From contig JAHNUO010000027.1 of NCBI GenBank assembly GCA_019787685.1, forward strand, positions 368,531-432,530: 64,000 nt of DNA, read 5' to 3'. A model generated the notes under the pieces. That model saw nothing but the letters and a program-made list of their open reading frames with translations, was not told the DNA's origin and ran no database searches. This DNA is from Chiua virens. Lineage: Eukaryota; Basidiomycota; Agaricomycetes; Boletales; Boletaceae. Both the position numbers and the translations under genes were made by a program. Shown piece after piece: positions 45,701-58,892 of this stretch. Numbering within the stretch: the stretch's first letter is position 1; each line of letters begins with the position of its first letter.

Positions 45701-48419
45701 AGGAAGCAATCTCAAGCTACAACAGAGCTGTCGGGCTCATTCCAGATAGTCATATCAACAAACCCACCCATCTAAGCAACCTCGGCAATTCTTTACTTTT
45801 TCGTTTCGAACGGCTCGGAAGGCTGGAGGATCTCGAGGGGGGGATTTCGAAGTTTAGAAAAGGCCTAGAGCTCAGCAGCAACGGCCGTACCGACAAGCCA
45901 CGTGCCACGTATCTCAACGACCTCGGGAACGCCCTGAGAACTCGTTTCGAGCAACTCGGCGAGCTGAGCGATATTGAGGAGGCAATTTCAATGCTCAAAA
46001 AAGTTATTGAAGTCACCCCACACGCTCACGCCGAAAAACCTGTATATTTGAACAACCTTGGTGCTGCTTTCGTTGCACGTTTTGAGCGCCTCGGTGAGCC
46101 GGGAGACATCGAGGAAGCGCTTTCGAGGATCAGGGAAGCTGTTGAGCTTACGCCCGATGACCACCCCTATAAACCTACCCGCCTCAACAACCTCGGCGGT
46201 TGCTTTGATGCTCGTTTCGAGCAGCTCGCTCAACTGAGCGACCTCGAAGAAGCTATCTCTGTGCTCAAGAAAGCAACAGTCCTTGGTCCTGACGATCACC
46301 CTGACAAGCCCGCCTATCTTACCAATCTCGGCAAGTCCCTTAAAATGCGCTTTGAGCGGCTTGGTAAACTAAGCGACCTCGAGGAAGCCGTTTCGACTCA
46401 CAGGAAAGCGGTTGAATTCACCCCTGATAACCATCCAGAAAAACCTAGTCGTCTGAGCAACCTTGCAACCTCCTTCGGGGCTCGTTTCGAACACCACGGG
46501 GACCGGGCTGACCTGGATGAAAGGATTTTGAAGATCAAGGAAGCGGTCGAGCTCACTCCTCAAGGTCATTCTGATAAACCTGCCTATCTGTATAACCTCG
46601 CCCTCGCCTTCAAAGCCCGGTTCGACCAGCTCGGCGACTCGAGCGATCTAGAACAAGCAGTTCTGCAATTCTCGCGTGCTGCATCTTCGTCTACAGGTCC
46701 AACGCTCGTTCGTTTTCGTGCCTCGCAGAGTTGGATCTTATGCGCTCGATCTTGTGGGCATTCATCCCTCCTTCAAGCATATTCTGTCGCCATTGGTTTA
46801 CTACCTCAACTCGCCTGGATTGGCTTGTCCCTCACGCACCGTTACAACCAACTCGTGCGAGGCGCAAATGTAGTGCGGGAAGCCGCAGCAACAGCTTTGG
46901 ACGCAGGACAACCCAAGACCGCGGTGGAATGGCTTGAACAAGGACGCTCCATCGTCTGGGGAGAGCTCTTCCAGCTCCGTAGCTCCTATGAAGAGCTGGC
47001 GTCTGTTCATCCAGATCAAGCGAATCAACTCCGGACACTATCAGTCGCATTGGAACAGGCTAGCTCAACCCGCGATAGACTCGTGTCCTTACTGGTGGAG
47101 CGGAGTCGACACGTGGAACGTCCTTTGGAGATGTCTTTAGAACAGGAAGCCGAAAAGCAGCGTATGCTCGCAATCGAACGTGATCAACTTCTACAGGCCA
47201 TTCGGGGTTTTCCAGGTTTTGAGCGGTTCCTCCTGCACAAAGAATTTTCTTGGCTTCGTGCTTCAGCACACTCTGGACCAGTGGTAATACTCAACGCTGC
47301 GGAGAAACGCTGCGATGCATTGGTTGTACTCGCTGATAGGAAGGACGTCATCCATGTCCCGCTTCCCAATTTCACTCGTGCACGCTCTGGGGCTCTTCAG
47401 AACGCACTAGGCACCTTGCTGGGTAATGCACGTGGTATGGAGAGTGGAGACAGGGAAGGACAACCCGCTGCTCCAGAGCGGGTCCGATGGGAGTCAGTCT
47501 TGTCCACATTGTGGACAGGCGTCGTCAAGCCAGTCCTTGATGCCTTGGAGTTTGTGGTATGTAACATCGTACCTATAATGTGAATCTTTCATTCATATTG
47601 CTTTTGGAACAGACTCCAGGGGTACTATCACGCATTTTTTGGTGTCCGACTGGGCATTTCACGTTTCTCCCTATTCACGCTGCTGGTCTTTACGGGTCTC
47701 GATTCTCGGAGCATGGGCACAAGATATCCGATTTCGTGATCTCGTCATACGTCCCTTCTCTCAGTATCCTCTCCCCTTCGCCCAACACGGATGTTAGGCA
47801 TGTCGGTGGTGTCCGTCTCCTCGCTGTTCATCAACCACACTCAGATGGCCAATCCCGTCTCCCAGGGGTACATCTTGAACTGGAACATGTCCGGTCAGTC
47901 ATTAGAAACTCGGATCCGCAACACTCCCTCTTGGAGTCGTCGACAGGGACAGTCGAAGAAGTCCTCAAGCTGATGCAGGACTCAGACTGGGTTCACTTTG
48001 CCTGCCACGGCGTTCAAGACTCCGAGAACGCGACGGAGAGTGGGCTCTGCCTCGCCGACCGGCGCCGCCTCAAGGTGTCGGACATGTTGTCTTTATCACG
48101 TCCGCGTGGTACTGGCGGGCTCGCGTTCCTCTCCGCATGTCAGACGGCCAAGGGCGAGACGAACTTGTCTGACGAAGCGATCCACATCGCGGCGGGGATG
48201 TTGTTCGCAGGGTACGGCGGCGTGATTGGTACGTTATGGTCGATTGGGGATAGCGTTGCGCCTCGTGTGGCCAAGGACGTGTATGAGCAACTTTTTGGGA
48301 AGGGAAGGGCGACGGACTGTCGGGATGCTGCACGGGCGTTGCATGATGCCGTCGAGCGGCTTCGGAAGAGCAATGCGTCATTCGTAGAGTGGCTTCCGTT
48401 TATTCATGTGGGACTCTAG
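42709..48419 (+). CDS. C2-TPR-CHAT protein 2 (caspase-like)
   Basis: The start at 42709 (MSSTGAHSE) was chosen because GTGAAT at 42754 and TTGCAG at 42818 join it in frame to a basic/acidic exon. The next exons give a C2-like domain (LVIASIWATDV, GFYTAVRHSGYEWRT, VCFGIYAAFE.QPMLG, ISPCSSLSVIL). From 43645 one exon of over 1300 codons carries about 19 TPR units of 45 residues, each near L-NNLG-x5-ARFE-x-LGELSDLEEAIS. A helical linker and, after an intron at about 47557-47611, the CHAT domain follow. The dyad is intact in DWVHFACHG and AFLSACQTAKG, and the TAG is at 48417-48419. CHAT proteins are caspase-like; C2 domains often bind membranes, so a membrane-triggered protease is an attractive inference. 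No frameshift was found in this 1.6-1.7 kresidue protein. Confidence 0.93.
43740..46690 (+). repeat. Coding tandem repeat: about 19 TPR units of 135 bp
   Basis: The units repeat every 45 codons with conserved helix positions, but each has its own sequence. One unit is two codons longer, near 45,900. The DNA copies are diverged, so the array is not a recent expansion throughout. Confidence 0.85.
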
Positions 48420-48834
48420 GTCTTTGAGGGGGCGATCGTTCGTTTCGAGTCGCGTGGAAGGAAGCAGTAGTTGATATTGACCTTTGAAGTTATATTGCTG
48501 GTGTATGATATCAGTTAGTACCAATGACAATCTTGTTCGAAAGTGTTCCAAGTTCCTGTCCACTATCGGATGCAAAATAGGATCTATATGACGGACTCTG
48601 AAATACATGCCCTAGGATTAACCCATCTGCCCAGTTAGAACTCGGAGGGCTGACCCTGAAATTCGGGCAACAGCGAGCATGATGCATGTAATGACGTGAC
48701 AGGATATGATACAGACCACTTTGCAAACAACATCGCAGGGGAATACAAGTAACTTGAAAGAAACAAATAAAGTGATGGTGTGCTCATATTTCATTTCGCC
48801 ACATTTCTCCTCATTTGCTTCAACTTCTTGCCTG

Positions 48835-50307
48835 TCAGGCGGCGGCGGGTGGGCACGTTACCAACACCTTCCTCATGGATCCTCTAAGCTCAAAGTTAGC
48901 ATGATAGACTAGCAATACGCAGTTATACTTCACCCTGAGAGTAAATGTACACATTTTAAACCCCTCCTTCCCTCGTCGCATCTCGGCCTTGGCGGATATG
49001 AGTCCAGAATATGGTGTGGAAGTGCCACTTACTTTATCGACCACGTAGAGCCCATCGTACCTGTACCTGCCACGCGACATGAGTGGCTGCATCGCCAAGA
49101 GTAACAAATGACTCACCCTTCGTCAGGCGAGTAAAAACTTTTATCGTTCTTTCCTCGTGTGACTCGTATAGGCCGCTTTGTATCGCAGGAGATCTAGAAA
49201 GGACATGAGCCACTGCAACACGCAACTCGTCACCATAGAACGCACCACTAACGCCCTATTCGCCGTCGATTCAAATGACTGGTGTGCAATTTGGGTCTAC
49301 AAAATGTCAGGGGGGAAATATGTGTTAAATCATGACAAACGAACCCCGTCAGATTCATCCCTTCCCCCTGCAGCTTTGTCAAAACACGCTTGTGGCTTAG
49401 TAGTACGTAGCCAAACATACCTGACCCAACGTAAATGCTACAGGTGAAAACAATAAGAGCGAACTTTCTGATCGAGACGACTCATCGTACATTTTATCTC
49501 CCATGTCTACGTCGTCTTGGTAGCCATCAGTCAGACAGATTGAATATGCACCCTCGTCTGCATTTCCATGGATCCCTGCTTGTAGTAGGGCATGAACTCC
49601 TGCCTCGCAAACGTTCTTCCTGATAAATTCGGAGGTTTGTGTCTGAGGACAAAACAAGTCATGAAAGGGACGCTTGCCTGTTTGTAAACTTGGCGTAAAC
49701 GGGAATGTCCTCGATATGGCCGAAAACCTTCCCTCTAGATGAAACCAAAAGCATATACACAGGGGTACGCAATGGAAATCATAGGGCTTACCTTGATGTG
49801 GACGCGCTTGTGAATGGGTCGTCTGACATTATCGTGCCACTGCAGCGATGCTGGGTGAGTGGCGGTCGTCGTTGAAGATGCTGTTCAGTTCGACTCCGGC
49901 CCGCTAACGGTCCGAACCGAATTCCGTTTTTCGGCAAGACCCGTGGTCGTTCAACAGCCTGCATCTGGCAACAGAAGTCTTTACTAGCATTACGCAAAAT
50001 GAATCGGTTTACATCTACAGTTTCTTCAACTTTCACTCTCTGTTTCTCCGCCGCCATCCAATATTCACGGCCCCTGGAACTTGACATGAATATTGAACTC
50101 GACGTGGCTGAGGCAGAGGTGTTGCATCCTCATGATTAGTCTGAGAGTGGGTTCCGATGTTCGTCTATGTGTAGTTGACCGTTGATATTCAAGTTGCAAC
50201 AGGTTCTTGCCCACACAACCCAGCAATCCCCGATCAAAGAAACAATGAAGTTGCGAATTATTATAGGGATACCTTGGTGCTCGAACGGTGATTTCTTCTC
50301 TTCCCAT
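48835..50307 (-). CDS. SRA-YDG domain protein
   Basis: Read on the minus strand, exons join to HDNVRRPIHKRVHIK, GKVFGHIEDIPVYAKF and RKNVCEAGVHALLQAGIHG. Next come EGAYSICLTDGYQDDVD, an IIYVGSG exon, GRDESDG, TQIAHQSFESTANRAL, RYRYDGLYVVDK and GKEGFKMCTFTLR. The TGA is at 48837-48835. These are the ordered motifs of the SRA/YDG fold, which flips out and reads modified cytosine in DNA (UHRF1 and relatives). The GIHG and YVGSG loops and the YDGLY strand are intact. Nothing beyond a short N-terminal tail is attached: no PHD, RING or SET domain. The start at 50307 (MGREEITVRAP) is tentative because the exons above 49,830 are poorly defined. It converges with the C2-TPR-CHAT gene, 415 bp apart. 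Likely nuclear. Confidence 0.82.
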
Positions 50308-52900
50308 CTTATGCTAATCGACCAACCTTGACCAACACTCCCTCACTTGGTGCTATTGAAACTGTGACTCTAGGGTTACAGAATCGGCCGGGGATATATT
50401 GCCCTCGACGACAACTTGAATCCAGCAAGGACATTCACGTCAACTGGCGGCATGTACCTCTCAAGAAAGAGTCGACTAAATGGGCACTCCTTACAGCTTG
50501 AGGGCTTGCAATCATACGACGATTGTCATGGGAAACTACTTCATCAATGATGATATTGAACAAGAACCATGTCAGTCCTCAGTCGGTTTAGCCAAGAGTT
50601 TAAGTAAACGCGAACTGGTTTTCTTTCCTCCTAGATTGTGATGGGCAACTGCTGAGTTAGCACAAGCTTGGTTGACTATTGCGACTGAAATGTGTCCGGG
50701 GGCTATCGTTTTGCAGTCGCTTCATGACGCATGATGCATGATGTGTTGATGGGCCACCCAGATATGACATCCAGCCATTAAACGCAATTATTTCGTCACC
50801 ACCTGTGTGCTAGTCCGTGACGGGTCCGCAATTTTGGAGATTTCATCTTACTCACACGGGCTCTCATCTCCGTGAAATGTGTGCCGTTCCCTTGCCATAG
50901 AGTGAATAGGATTTGTAACTTATCTTTTGTCAGCCTTCGGTAAATCGAGCACCGCACTCGTCGAGGAGATTGCGGACATCATTCCGGTTGTGTCTAATGA
51001 ACGTTCGACGTTACGGAGAGCTGACACGGACATATACATACTTCCGGTGTCCCCTACTTTGTCACAGGCACAAGAACAACGAATACATCATCTCCAGGGT
51101 CGCATGGTGGCAGCTGAACCACTACCACTAGGATGTTGCTTTTGCCTCGCCACTCCCATCTATGATTCTGGGTAATTCATAAAGTGGAGTATTATGATGG
51201 ATGTTAGGTTCGCAGAGAGCATACGTCAGACGTCTCGTCAGTTGACATCCTTTCGCCGTTGCCGTGGTGTTTCCATTGCAACAGTCCAATGCATTTGCAA
51301 ATCTGAATGTGAGTCATTTAATGATTCGAACATATTCCACTGTATGGCGTATGTAGACCTGTAGACAAGAAATATTACATTCTAATTGATTGCCGGCAGG
51401 CCTGGAGCTCTGCTGGTACCGTCCTATAGCTTCGAACTCCAAAAGCCGACGGGTCTGTTCTATCGGGTACTTGATACCCGAAACTCGGGCATTCAATATC
51501 AGACCTCAGAACTTGAACAAGAAAGCACTGCAACCCAGGTTTTAGTCCATTGACAGGAAGCTTCGAGTAGCCGCATGTATGACAAAGTGATGGTACGGAG
51601 CCTGAGTACAGGGAGGAGCCGAGCATCAATTTTGTTGCGGGGTGAATTTTGATGCTACTACTAGTAGCCGGACGAGTTTAAAGATGTAATACTGGTCTCT
51701 TCGGCGAGCGGGAAATAGTGCTCACCTCTAGTTAAGGATAGTGACAGCAGAAGTTTCGGCATGGACGCTCTCCGCAGTCTTTGCAAGGAACAGGGGCATG
51801 CACCTGAAATCTGATCGAGCTGATCGGTCAACAGACTTCCGCTCGAAAAGGCCAACTGGTCGTGTCCGAGAAACAACTATCGTAAATAAATGTTAAACGT
51901 TGACAATGAGACCACTGGCATTATATTCTCAGATTCTCAAAACTGCTGGAGGCGAACGAGAGAAGACTATCGGACAAGCTTCACTTTGCCTTGGCTCTAT
52001 TATTACGTAGGGAGTCTCCCACGCAACTCTTCCGAATATTATTATATCGCTGTGGCTGTAGTTGTTCTGTTTGTTACTGTCAACTGCCTCGGAAACGACT
52101 CAATCAATTTCTCCCTGTGCTTTTCGAATCGGCGTGAGGACGCTTTCAACGGACCCATCCGATCCAATTCAAGTTCGGTGGCGCGGATCCGCGACTGTTT
52201 TTTGAGCGGTTCTTCTGTTTCTGCAGTGGATGACTACCATCGGTGCGCCAATGCTGTGCTAGGAGAGAATTCGTCTCCAAGGGGACTATAGCCTAGTGAG
52301 TGGCCAACGTCGCAGTGTCACTACACAGGATCACCTCCCGGGTATGTATCATTTCATCCGTCGACAAACATGATGTGACCACTAAGGCTACCTGGCAAAT
52401 GTTTTCACGACTCTGTAGGGGGACTAGAACCATCTCAACCATTATCATGAGTGTCTATTATCCTCCTTCCTGAGGTATTTCTGATCTAATCGTTGTGAGG
52501 TGACTTGTTGCCACTCATCGCCAGATATACAGATAACCGTCGGCCCCTGTAATTGATTGTTCCTAATTTCCTGTATTACTGAACGTTGGCGAGTACGCGC
52601 GTCTTGCTCGTTGCGCAGTGGTCTAATTTGTTGCCGTCCGTCATTACAACCAGTAGTAATCCAGTCCGCTCTCCAGGGACGGTTTACGAACCTACCATGC
52701 CATTATACAGCCTTCCTAGGTACCATGCCCGCCGTGTCAGAAAAACGATCGCGACCGACGGAGGTATACCTCCGCAAGTCTATGTCGTGGCGCTGTACTA
52801 TGACACTCGGATGGTGCAGTTGCAAGAATAGCACGCAAGTGGAGGCTGAGCTCTCCCGACAGGACTGCGATTATGCCTCATCGATCGTTGGGGTTTTAGA
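50308..52900. other. Intergenic upstream of laccase 1, with a possible gene relic
   Basis: No intact gene. At about 50930-51175 an 82-codon frame contains LVEEIADI followed later by QEQRIHHLQG. A related piece (LASEIADI and DRHKYIISRA) lies at about 57320-57480. These resemble the coiled start of agaricomycete F-box proteins, so both may be relics copied together with the laccases. From about 52160 the sequence resembles 58110-58950, the promoter of laccase 2. Confidence 0.35.
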
Positions 52901-52901
52901 A

Positions 52902-52907
52902 TATAAA
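52902..52907 (+). promoter_or_regulatory. TATA box of laccase 1
   Basis: TATAAA lies 54 bp upstream of the chosen ATG at 52961, a typical spacing for a highly expressed fungal secreted-enzyme gene. Confidence 0.6.
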
Positions 52908-52960
52908 TGAAGCACTCGCAGCCCAGTATCACTCAGTTCAATTCCACAGTGACATCTGAG

Positions 52961-55088
52961 ATGTTATCCCTGTCTTTCCTTGCGCTTTCCCTCTTTTCCA
53001 TTTCTAATGCTTTGTCGCTTCCAAAAACTTTGGCGACGACCAATACGACTAGCACGACCAACGTCACATCGAGTGGGACGTTGGGACCTACAAGCCAACT
53101 CAATATTGTGAATGCGAATATCTCGCCTGATGGATTTAGCAGATCGTGAGTCGACGATCATCGTTGTTTCTGAATGCATTTCCTGATGTTCTTTAGGTCG
53201 GTCCTTGTGAATGGTGTTTTCCCTGCACCGTTGATTTCTGTCCAAAAGGTGGGGTATTACGAGGATAGCTAGATCGCGTACTCATGTCTTCTAGAATGAT
53301 CAACTTACACTCCAAGTTGTCAATCAACTCACGGATACTACTATGGATGTAGAAACCAGTATCGTAAGTATCGGTGCATGTTATTGCCTAATATGTATTC
53401 TGATGCACTTCCGAAGCACTGGCACGGAATCTTTCAGCAAGGAGGGACAAACTGGGCTGATGGTGTTGCTTATGTGACTCAGTGCCCAATTCAGCAACAA
53501 AATTCATTCCAATACCAGTTCAACGTCGGGAGTCAGACCGGAACATACTGGTATCACTCGCATTATAGAGATCAATACTGTGACGGCCTCCGAGGACCAT
53601 TGGTCATTTATGATCCTCAGGATCCTCTCCAATCCATGTATGACGTTGATGATGGTACGTTCCCACCAACTTTTGCAGTGCCTGATGTTGACGCTGCGAA
53701 TAGCTTCCACTGTTATAACACTCTCAGATTGGTGAGCGAACTCTTATGTGACCAAGGTTTTTGGGCAAACCCTCCGTGTTTAGGTACCATACGTCGTCAG
53801 TCCAGCTCGGCGAAATAATCGGAGCTGGTGTGACTGCGAATTCAAGTCTAATCAACGGTCTTGGCCGCTATGTCGGTGGCCCAGCAAGCCCACTTGCAGT
53901 CATCAATGTCCAGCAAGGACTACGCTATCGCTTCCGCGTCATTGGGTTATCCTGCGATCCTCAATTCAACTTCACGATTGATGGTCACCGGATGACCATC
54001 ATTGAAGCCGACGGGAATGAAGTGAACCCCGTACAAGTTGATTTCTTGCCCATCCTTGCTGGTCAACGTTACTCGGTGGTGGTTACAGCAAACCAAACAG
54101 TTGGAAACTATTGGATTCGTGCTAGTCCGAACGGTAACTCGACCGACAATGGTATGAATTCGGCCATCTTGCGATACAATGGGGCACCAGTCCAGGATCC
54201 TACGACGACAGCTGGCCCGTATCAACTTGCATTCAGTGAGCTCAACCTTCACCCCTTGACCAACCCGGCGGCTCCTGGGGTAGCTGGACCTGGAAAAGCG
54301 GACGTAAACTATATACTTGCTCCTGGCCAGAACTCGTCATTTTGGTTTACATTCAACGGTCAAGCCTTTGTTGACCCCCCTGTTCCTGTACTTCTCCAAA
54401 TTCTCAGCGGAACTACGCAAGCTTCGCAGTTGCTGCCAAATGGAAGCGTCTATCAACTCCCCGCGAACAAGACTATAGAGCTGAGCTTCCCCGACTCTGC
54501 AGCAGCACCTGGGGGTCCCGTAAGTGTTACGCTGGTAAAACGTTGGCCCAAACTGACTCTTTCACGCGCCTTTAGCACCCTATCCATTTGCATGGTGTAT
54601 GTGACCCACTTTGGCCTTTGTGACCTTTATTCAACGATCGTCTTCTCACAGCACTCGTTTTCTGTTGTGAGGTCTGCGGGATCGACTACCTACAACTACG
54701 CGAATCCTGTCCGCCGCGATGTCGTCTCCATCGGCAATTCAGCCACAGATAATGTGACGATTCGTTTCACCACTGATAACCCTGGACCTTGGTTCCTTCA
54801 CTGGTGAGTAAAGTGCTTGAAGAATCCAATTCACCTCGTATGATCTCACACTTCGGTTTCTAGCCACATTGACTGGCATCTTCACCAGTGCGTTCAATTC
54901 GATCTCACTGACTTTGGTTTGTAGAGCTGATCCCTGTCTCTAGTGGATTCGCTGTTGTCATGGCCGAAGCGACGGATCAAGTGGCTACGGAACAGGTTCC
55001 AAGTACGTCATCTTAGTTTGCTGCTACAAAACTGCGGAGATTGATTCTTTGTTACACAGCCGCCTGGAGTCAATTATGCAATAATTAG
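52961..55088 (+). CDS. Laccase 1 (multicopper oxidase)
   Basis: The ATG at 52961 starts a signal peptide ([19 protein letters not shown]). Spliced exons contain all four copper signatures: HWHGIFQ, WYHSHY, HPIHLHG and HCHIDWH. Inner conserved parts include [36 protein letters not shown] and WFLHC. The residue ten after the copper Cys is Phe, as in high-redox-potential laccases. About ten small introns sit at typical laccase positions, some inside motifs (between HLHG and HSFSV, and between LHC and HID). The frame ends in WSQLCNN with TAG at 55086-55088, right after the conserved C-terminal Cys. It therefore lacks the usual last 10-15 residues. Role: secreted oxidation of phenols with reduction of O2 to water, in lignin or phenolic turnover. 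Predicted N-glycosylation sites are present. Confidence 0.93.
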
Positions 55089-58000
55089 CCTCGGGGCAAT
55101 CATACTCGGAGGGATTCGTGCACAATTAAACGTTAAAGCCGTGCATGGATACCCCTCCATTTCGCGTCGCTCTTTCAGCCTAATGCTTCTTTGTTATTGC
55201 CTTTAATCGGATATTTATCGAGGACTCTTGCTAGAATCGCCTTTAAGGATATGTTTAAAATTTATGATGTACTTAATTCTTAGGATGCTTATCATCCTGA
55301 TCATACATCTAATCTATTCGAATGTAACGCGGAATTTCGCTCTCTTTCTTCCTAAGAATAGTGTGCTGTAAAGGGGACAATATCCTGAATGCTGGCTTCT
55401 TAGCAACCGCTGGCACTTGTCACCTGACCTCGATTCTGATAGCACTGCATCTGACCGGGGCTTGGAACCATTCGGAGCGCCGGCCAACTTTTGACATCCG
55501 ATCGACTCGGGAATGGCGTCAGACTGTCAGAACTGATTGTTTTGGACAAAGATTATGAAGGTTGACTATTATAAATATCTTTACATAAGACGCGTGCCTG
55601 CAAAGAATGAATATTTAAATGTATTCTTTTCTATCTCGAGCTCGAAAACTTCATCGATTCTACAGCTCATAAAGTGGGTACTATGGATGGTGTAAATATA
55701 CCTAAATCATCCCAACTGTATTTTTAGGCTTGCCCGTATGTTGATTCAGCGAGGCGTTCGTGGCTCGGACACAAGACGGAACTGCATGAAGGTTGCAGCA
55801 ATGCCTACTTGAAGTCAAAGCTGCTTACATAGCAGGCCCATCACCGGCGTTACCAGCAAATAGAAACTCCGACGCATACTGGCAGAGCCGCAGAGGCTGA
55901 GTCTATCGAAATGCCAGGGGGAGACGTTTGGGCTGTAATGATGTGGCGTGTCGTAACGTACTAGCGCCGTCTCATCCACAAACAAGTACATATTTGGCAT
56001 GGAGGCAAATCTACCGCTCACGCCACCGTCCGGTGGTGAGGGAAGATGTCCCCGTTGACGGTGAGCTACAGCCACCATGCATGTGGGTGCACTGGCTCGA
56101 GCCTCAATCGAACAGCCTCTTCACTGATCTGTGGTACCTTCCCACTGTTATAGGGAACTGTGACTTGAATTGGATGGCAGCACTTTTGGCCGACTCGGAT
56201 GGAGGCTTCTAGAAATGGCATAGTATAGTGGCGGCGTCCGCTCTGAGCCAGCGCCCAACATAGGCACCACCGTGACCGTGGCGGCTCTCCTTCAGTATGC
56301 CGTTCATCGATGATTTACGGCGAGTTCAATGGCAGTGGGGGCAGATGCTAAGTTCCCCCCTATCCTCAAGAACAACAAAGTCAGCAGGAAAGAGTGTTTT
56401 CGTCTTCCAATTTGAATATTTGAACCTCGTCCTCATGTACGCTTGAAGGTTGCGCCCCTTGCAAATCTCAATTTGGTATTCCTCCGTCCGGTGACTATTT
56501 GATTCATGGACGGTATCCGACTTGGAATCCAAGGAAACAACCTCCTAATTGCGGTACCGTGGTTGTGCCAATACACTGTACGTCTTTGCTTTTCCGAGTC
56601 CCTGTTATGTTATGCCAGTTCCTCTCGCCTTCATGGTATCCTGTCTCCAGAAAGCATCTCGTCAAGCAAGCATAATATAGGAGCCGAAGCCTTCGATAAC
56701 CCCTTGGGAATTTTATTCTATGCCATTCGCGAAATGGTCATTGAGGGAGTCCTGGACCTATCTCTTCCTGGCCATGTCGTTTTCCTGACCCTTGTGCACC
56801 ATAATGCCGAAGTTCATCATCAATATGCGGGATTGGCAAACGGAATAGACGCCTCGCTCAAGCACCCACGAATGCCTGCTTACTACATTTGCGTGAACGC
56901 CAAAGAAACGAAGCACTTTCCTGGACGTTTGAGAATGTTGTGCGTAGTGTCAGGGGAACACAAATAGCGAAGCGTGACACTCAAGCTGTGCAAACAGGTT
57001 GAATGCCCTTGGTAATACGACCAAAATACTTGCTCTGATGAAGTATTATAGCAGAACGGAGTTGGATTTGCTTCGACAGAGGACTCGCTCATTCTCGTGG
57101 TGGTCACTAACGGACGATCGATCGATCGCCGCCTGGGCCGAATCACTGGCATCTATGCCGACGTAGCACCGCGCTTCAAGAATGCTTTGCGCGTCTTGTT
57201 TTGCATCTCGTAGTATGATCGCCGGATGGCGACGTTTAACAGTGCTTTTGACTCCGGTCATTTCACGAATGCCGACAGGGATCGGTTGGAAATATCGGCA
57301 TTCTTGCGTTTCAAGACCCTGAAGTTGTCGACAGATCTCGCTTCAGAGATTGCGGACATTGATTTGGTTTTGCATGCCAGCTGGACAATGACATTAAGGA
57401 GAGAATCAGGGGTTTAAATCTTTGTGCTACTGCGTCTGACAGACACAAGTATATCATCTCCAGGGCCGATAAGCACCGCGAGACGAAGTGAGTTCTGTGC
57501 CCTTAGTGTCTCTATGTCAGGCTACTGCGTTCTGCTAGAATATGAACGAATTTCGGTCTCCCTCAAACATATTTTGTGATCTTGAGTACATTTGGTCGTG
57601 AAATTTGTCCTTCGCTGGCGATGTGGGTAGAAAGAAAGAACGCAACGAAATACCTTCTATGTAGTTTTTTTCCAGCGAGCTTGAAGCTCTGTGATCGATA
57701 CTGTTCCACGAATTTTGAATCTCACGATGTGTCTCGCGGCATTCGATGGCCGAAACACACTCGTGTGAAAAAGACAATAAGGATGTGTGGAAGGTCTCTG
57801 AGTAAAACTGTTTCTCAGGCTGTTAGCCTGTTAATGCTGACTCGGAAGCGCTGAAGCGCTGACTCCTGACTCGGGTTGCTGAATCCTTCAGCCTCCTGAG
57901 CGGCGCCGAGTGCTCGGTTCGGACTTAGTACTACGTGGCATAACCTCCGATTCCCTATATTTTCCCACGGTCCCTTGAAGTGTTCCTTCCAGATCGCATC

Positions 58001-58892
58001 ACAGTCGATATGCTGTTCTTTCTTCCTTGACACCCTCTGTTATGCCAAGAAGTGGCTCAATCAATGTTCAGTATGTCGCCTTCCGTGGAGGATACTTCTG
58101 TCAGATTTAATCAGAATTTCGCCGCCACGAGCTTTCGCGACAGTCGTCCAACTCTGCAGTTTCTGGCAGTGGATGACTACCGTCTGTGCACCAATGCGGT
58201 ACCCTGGATAACCAGAAAGCACGACCATCATTCCATGCGAGGGGGACACAGCCTTCTAAGTAAGCGACGTCATCCAGTTACGCCGAACCACCTCGGAGGT
58301 GTCATCCTCACCACTGCCGATATCCGAATCGTAGTGGGCCCACTGAGATTACCCAATCGACACAAAACAGGAGTCGAATTTGTATTTTCCAACAGCCTTC
58401 AAGTTCCCTGAGTTGCAGTTTTCGCCGTTCTTGCTTGGGTATTCGCAGGTTCCGTTTCATTGCAACTGTTGGGATCTGTTTCCTTGTTGCCACTCACCGC
58501 AAATATACAGACACCTGTCAGCGCCTGCAATCGTTCCTAACTTCCTGTATCACTCGGAAGTTGACGAGTGTGCCATCTCGTCCCGCTCAGTTATGCATCG
58601 TGAAGTAATTTGTTGCTGTCCGTGATTACAACTAGGAGCCATCCAGACCGCTCTCCAGGACCAGAATGCGAACATGCCACGTCCTTATACAGTCATTCCC
58701 TGGCATCTCGCCCGTCGTGTAAGGAACAAGATTGGTAGGACGAATGACGGAGATCGACCCCCGTGCTAGCCTATGCCATGGCACTGTAATATGGAAATCG
58801 GACGATATCGGACCCAGAGGAAGCGCATGCCAAACTCTTCCTAACAGGGCCTTGAGGCATTTTGCCTCATCGATGGGCCTGGAGTTCACAAC
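55089..58892. other. Intergenic between the two laccases
   Basis: No intact gene recognised. A 153-codon frame at 56506-56967 has no known domain and no supporting splice structure. The piece at 57226-57417 (LASEIADIDLVLHA) looks like an F-box-protein N-terminal relic. From about 58050 the sequence is a diverged copy of the upstream region of laccase 1. Confidence 0.35.

Noticed and set aside
43812..46569. Series of minus-strand frames opposite the TPR array
   Set aside because: They are antisense shadows created by the repeat periodicity of the TPR codons.
50927..51175. F-box protein gene
   Set aside because: Only a coiled-coil-like scrap (EIADI, QEQRIHHLQG) is visible; the F-box and the repeats after it are missing. 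It is noted as a possible relic only.
56506..56967. 153-codon open frame between the laccases
   Set aside because: Longer than most chance frames, but no motif, signal peptide or conserved pattern was recognised. Kept only as part of the intergenic note.
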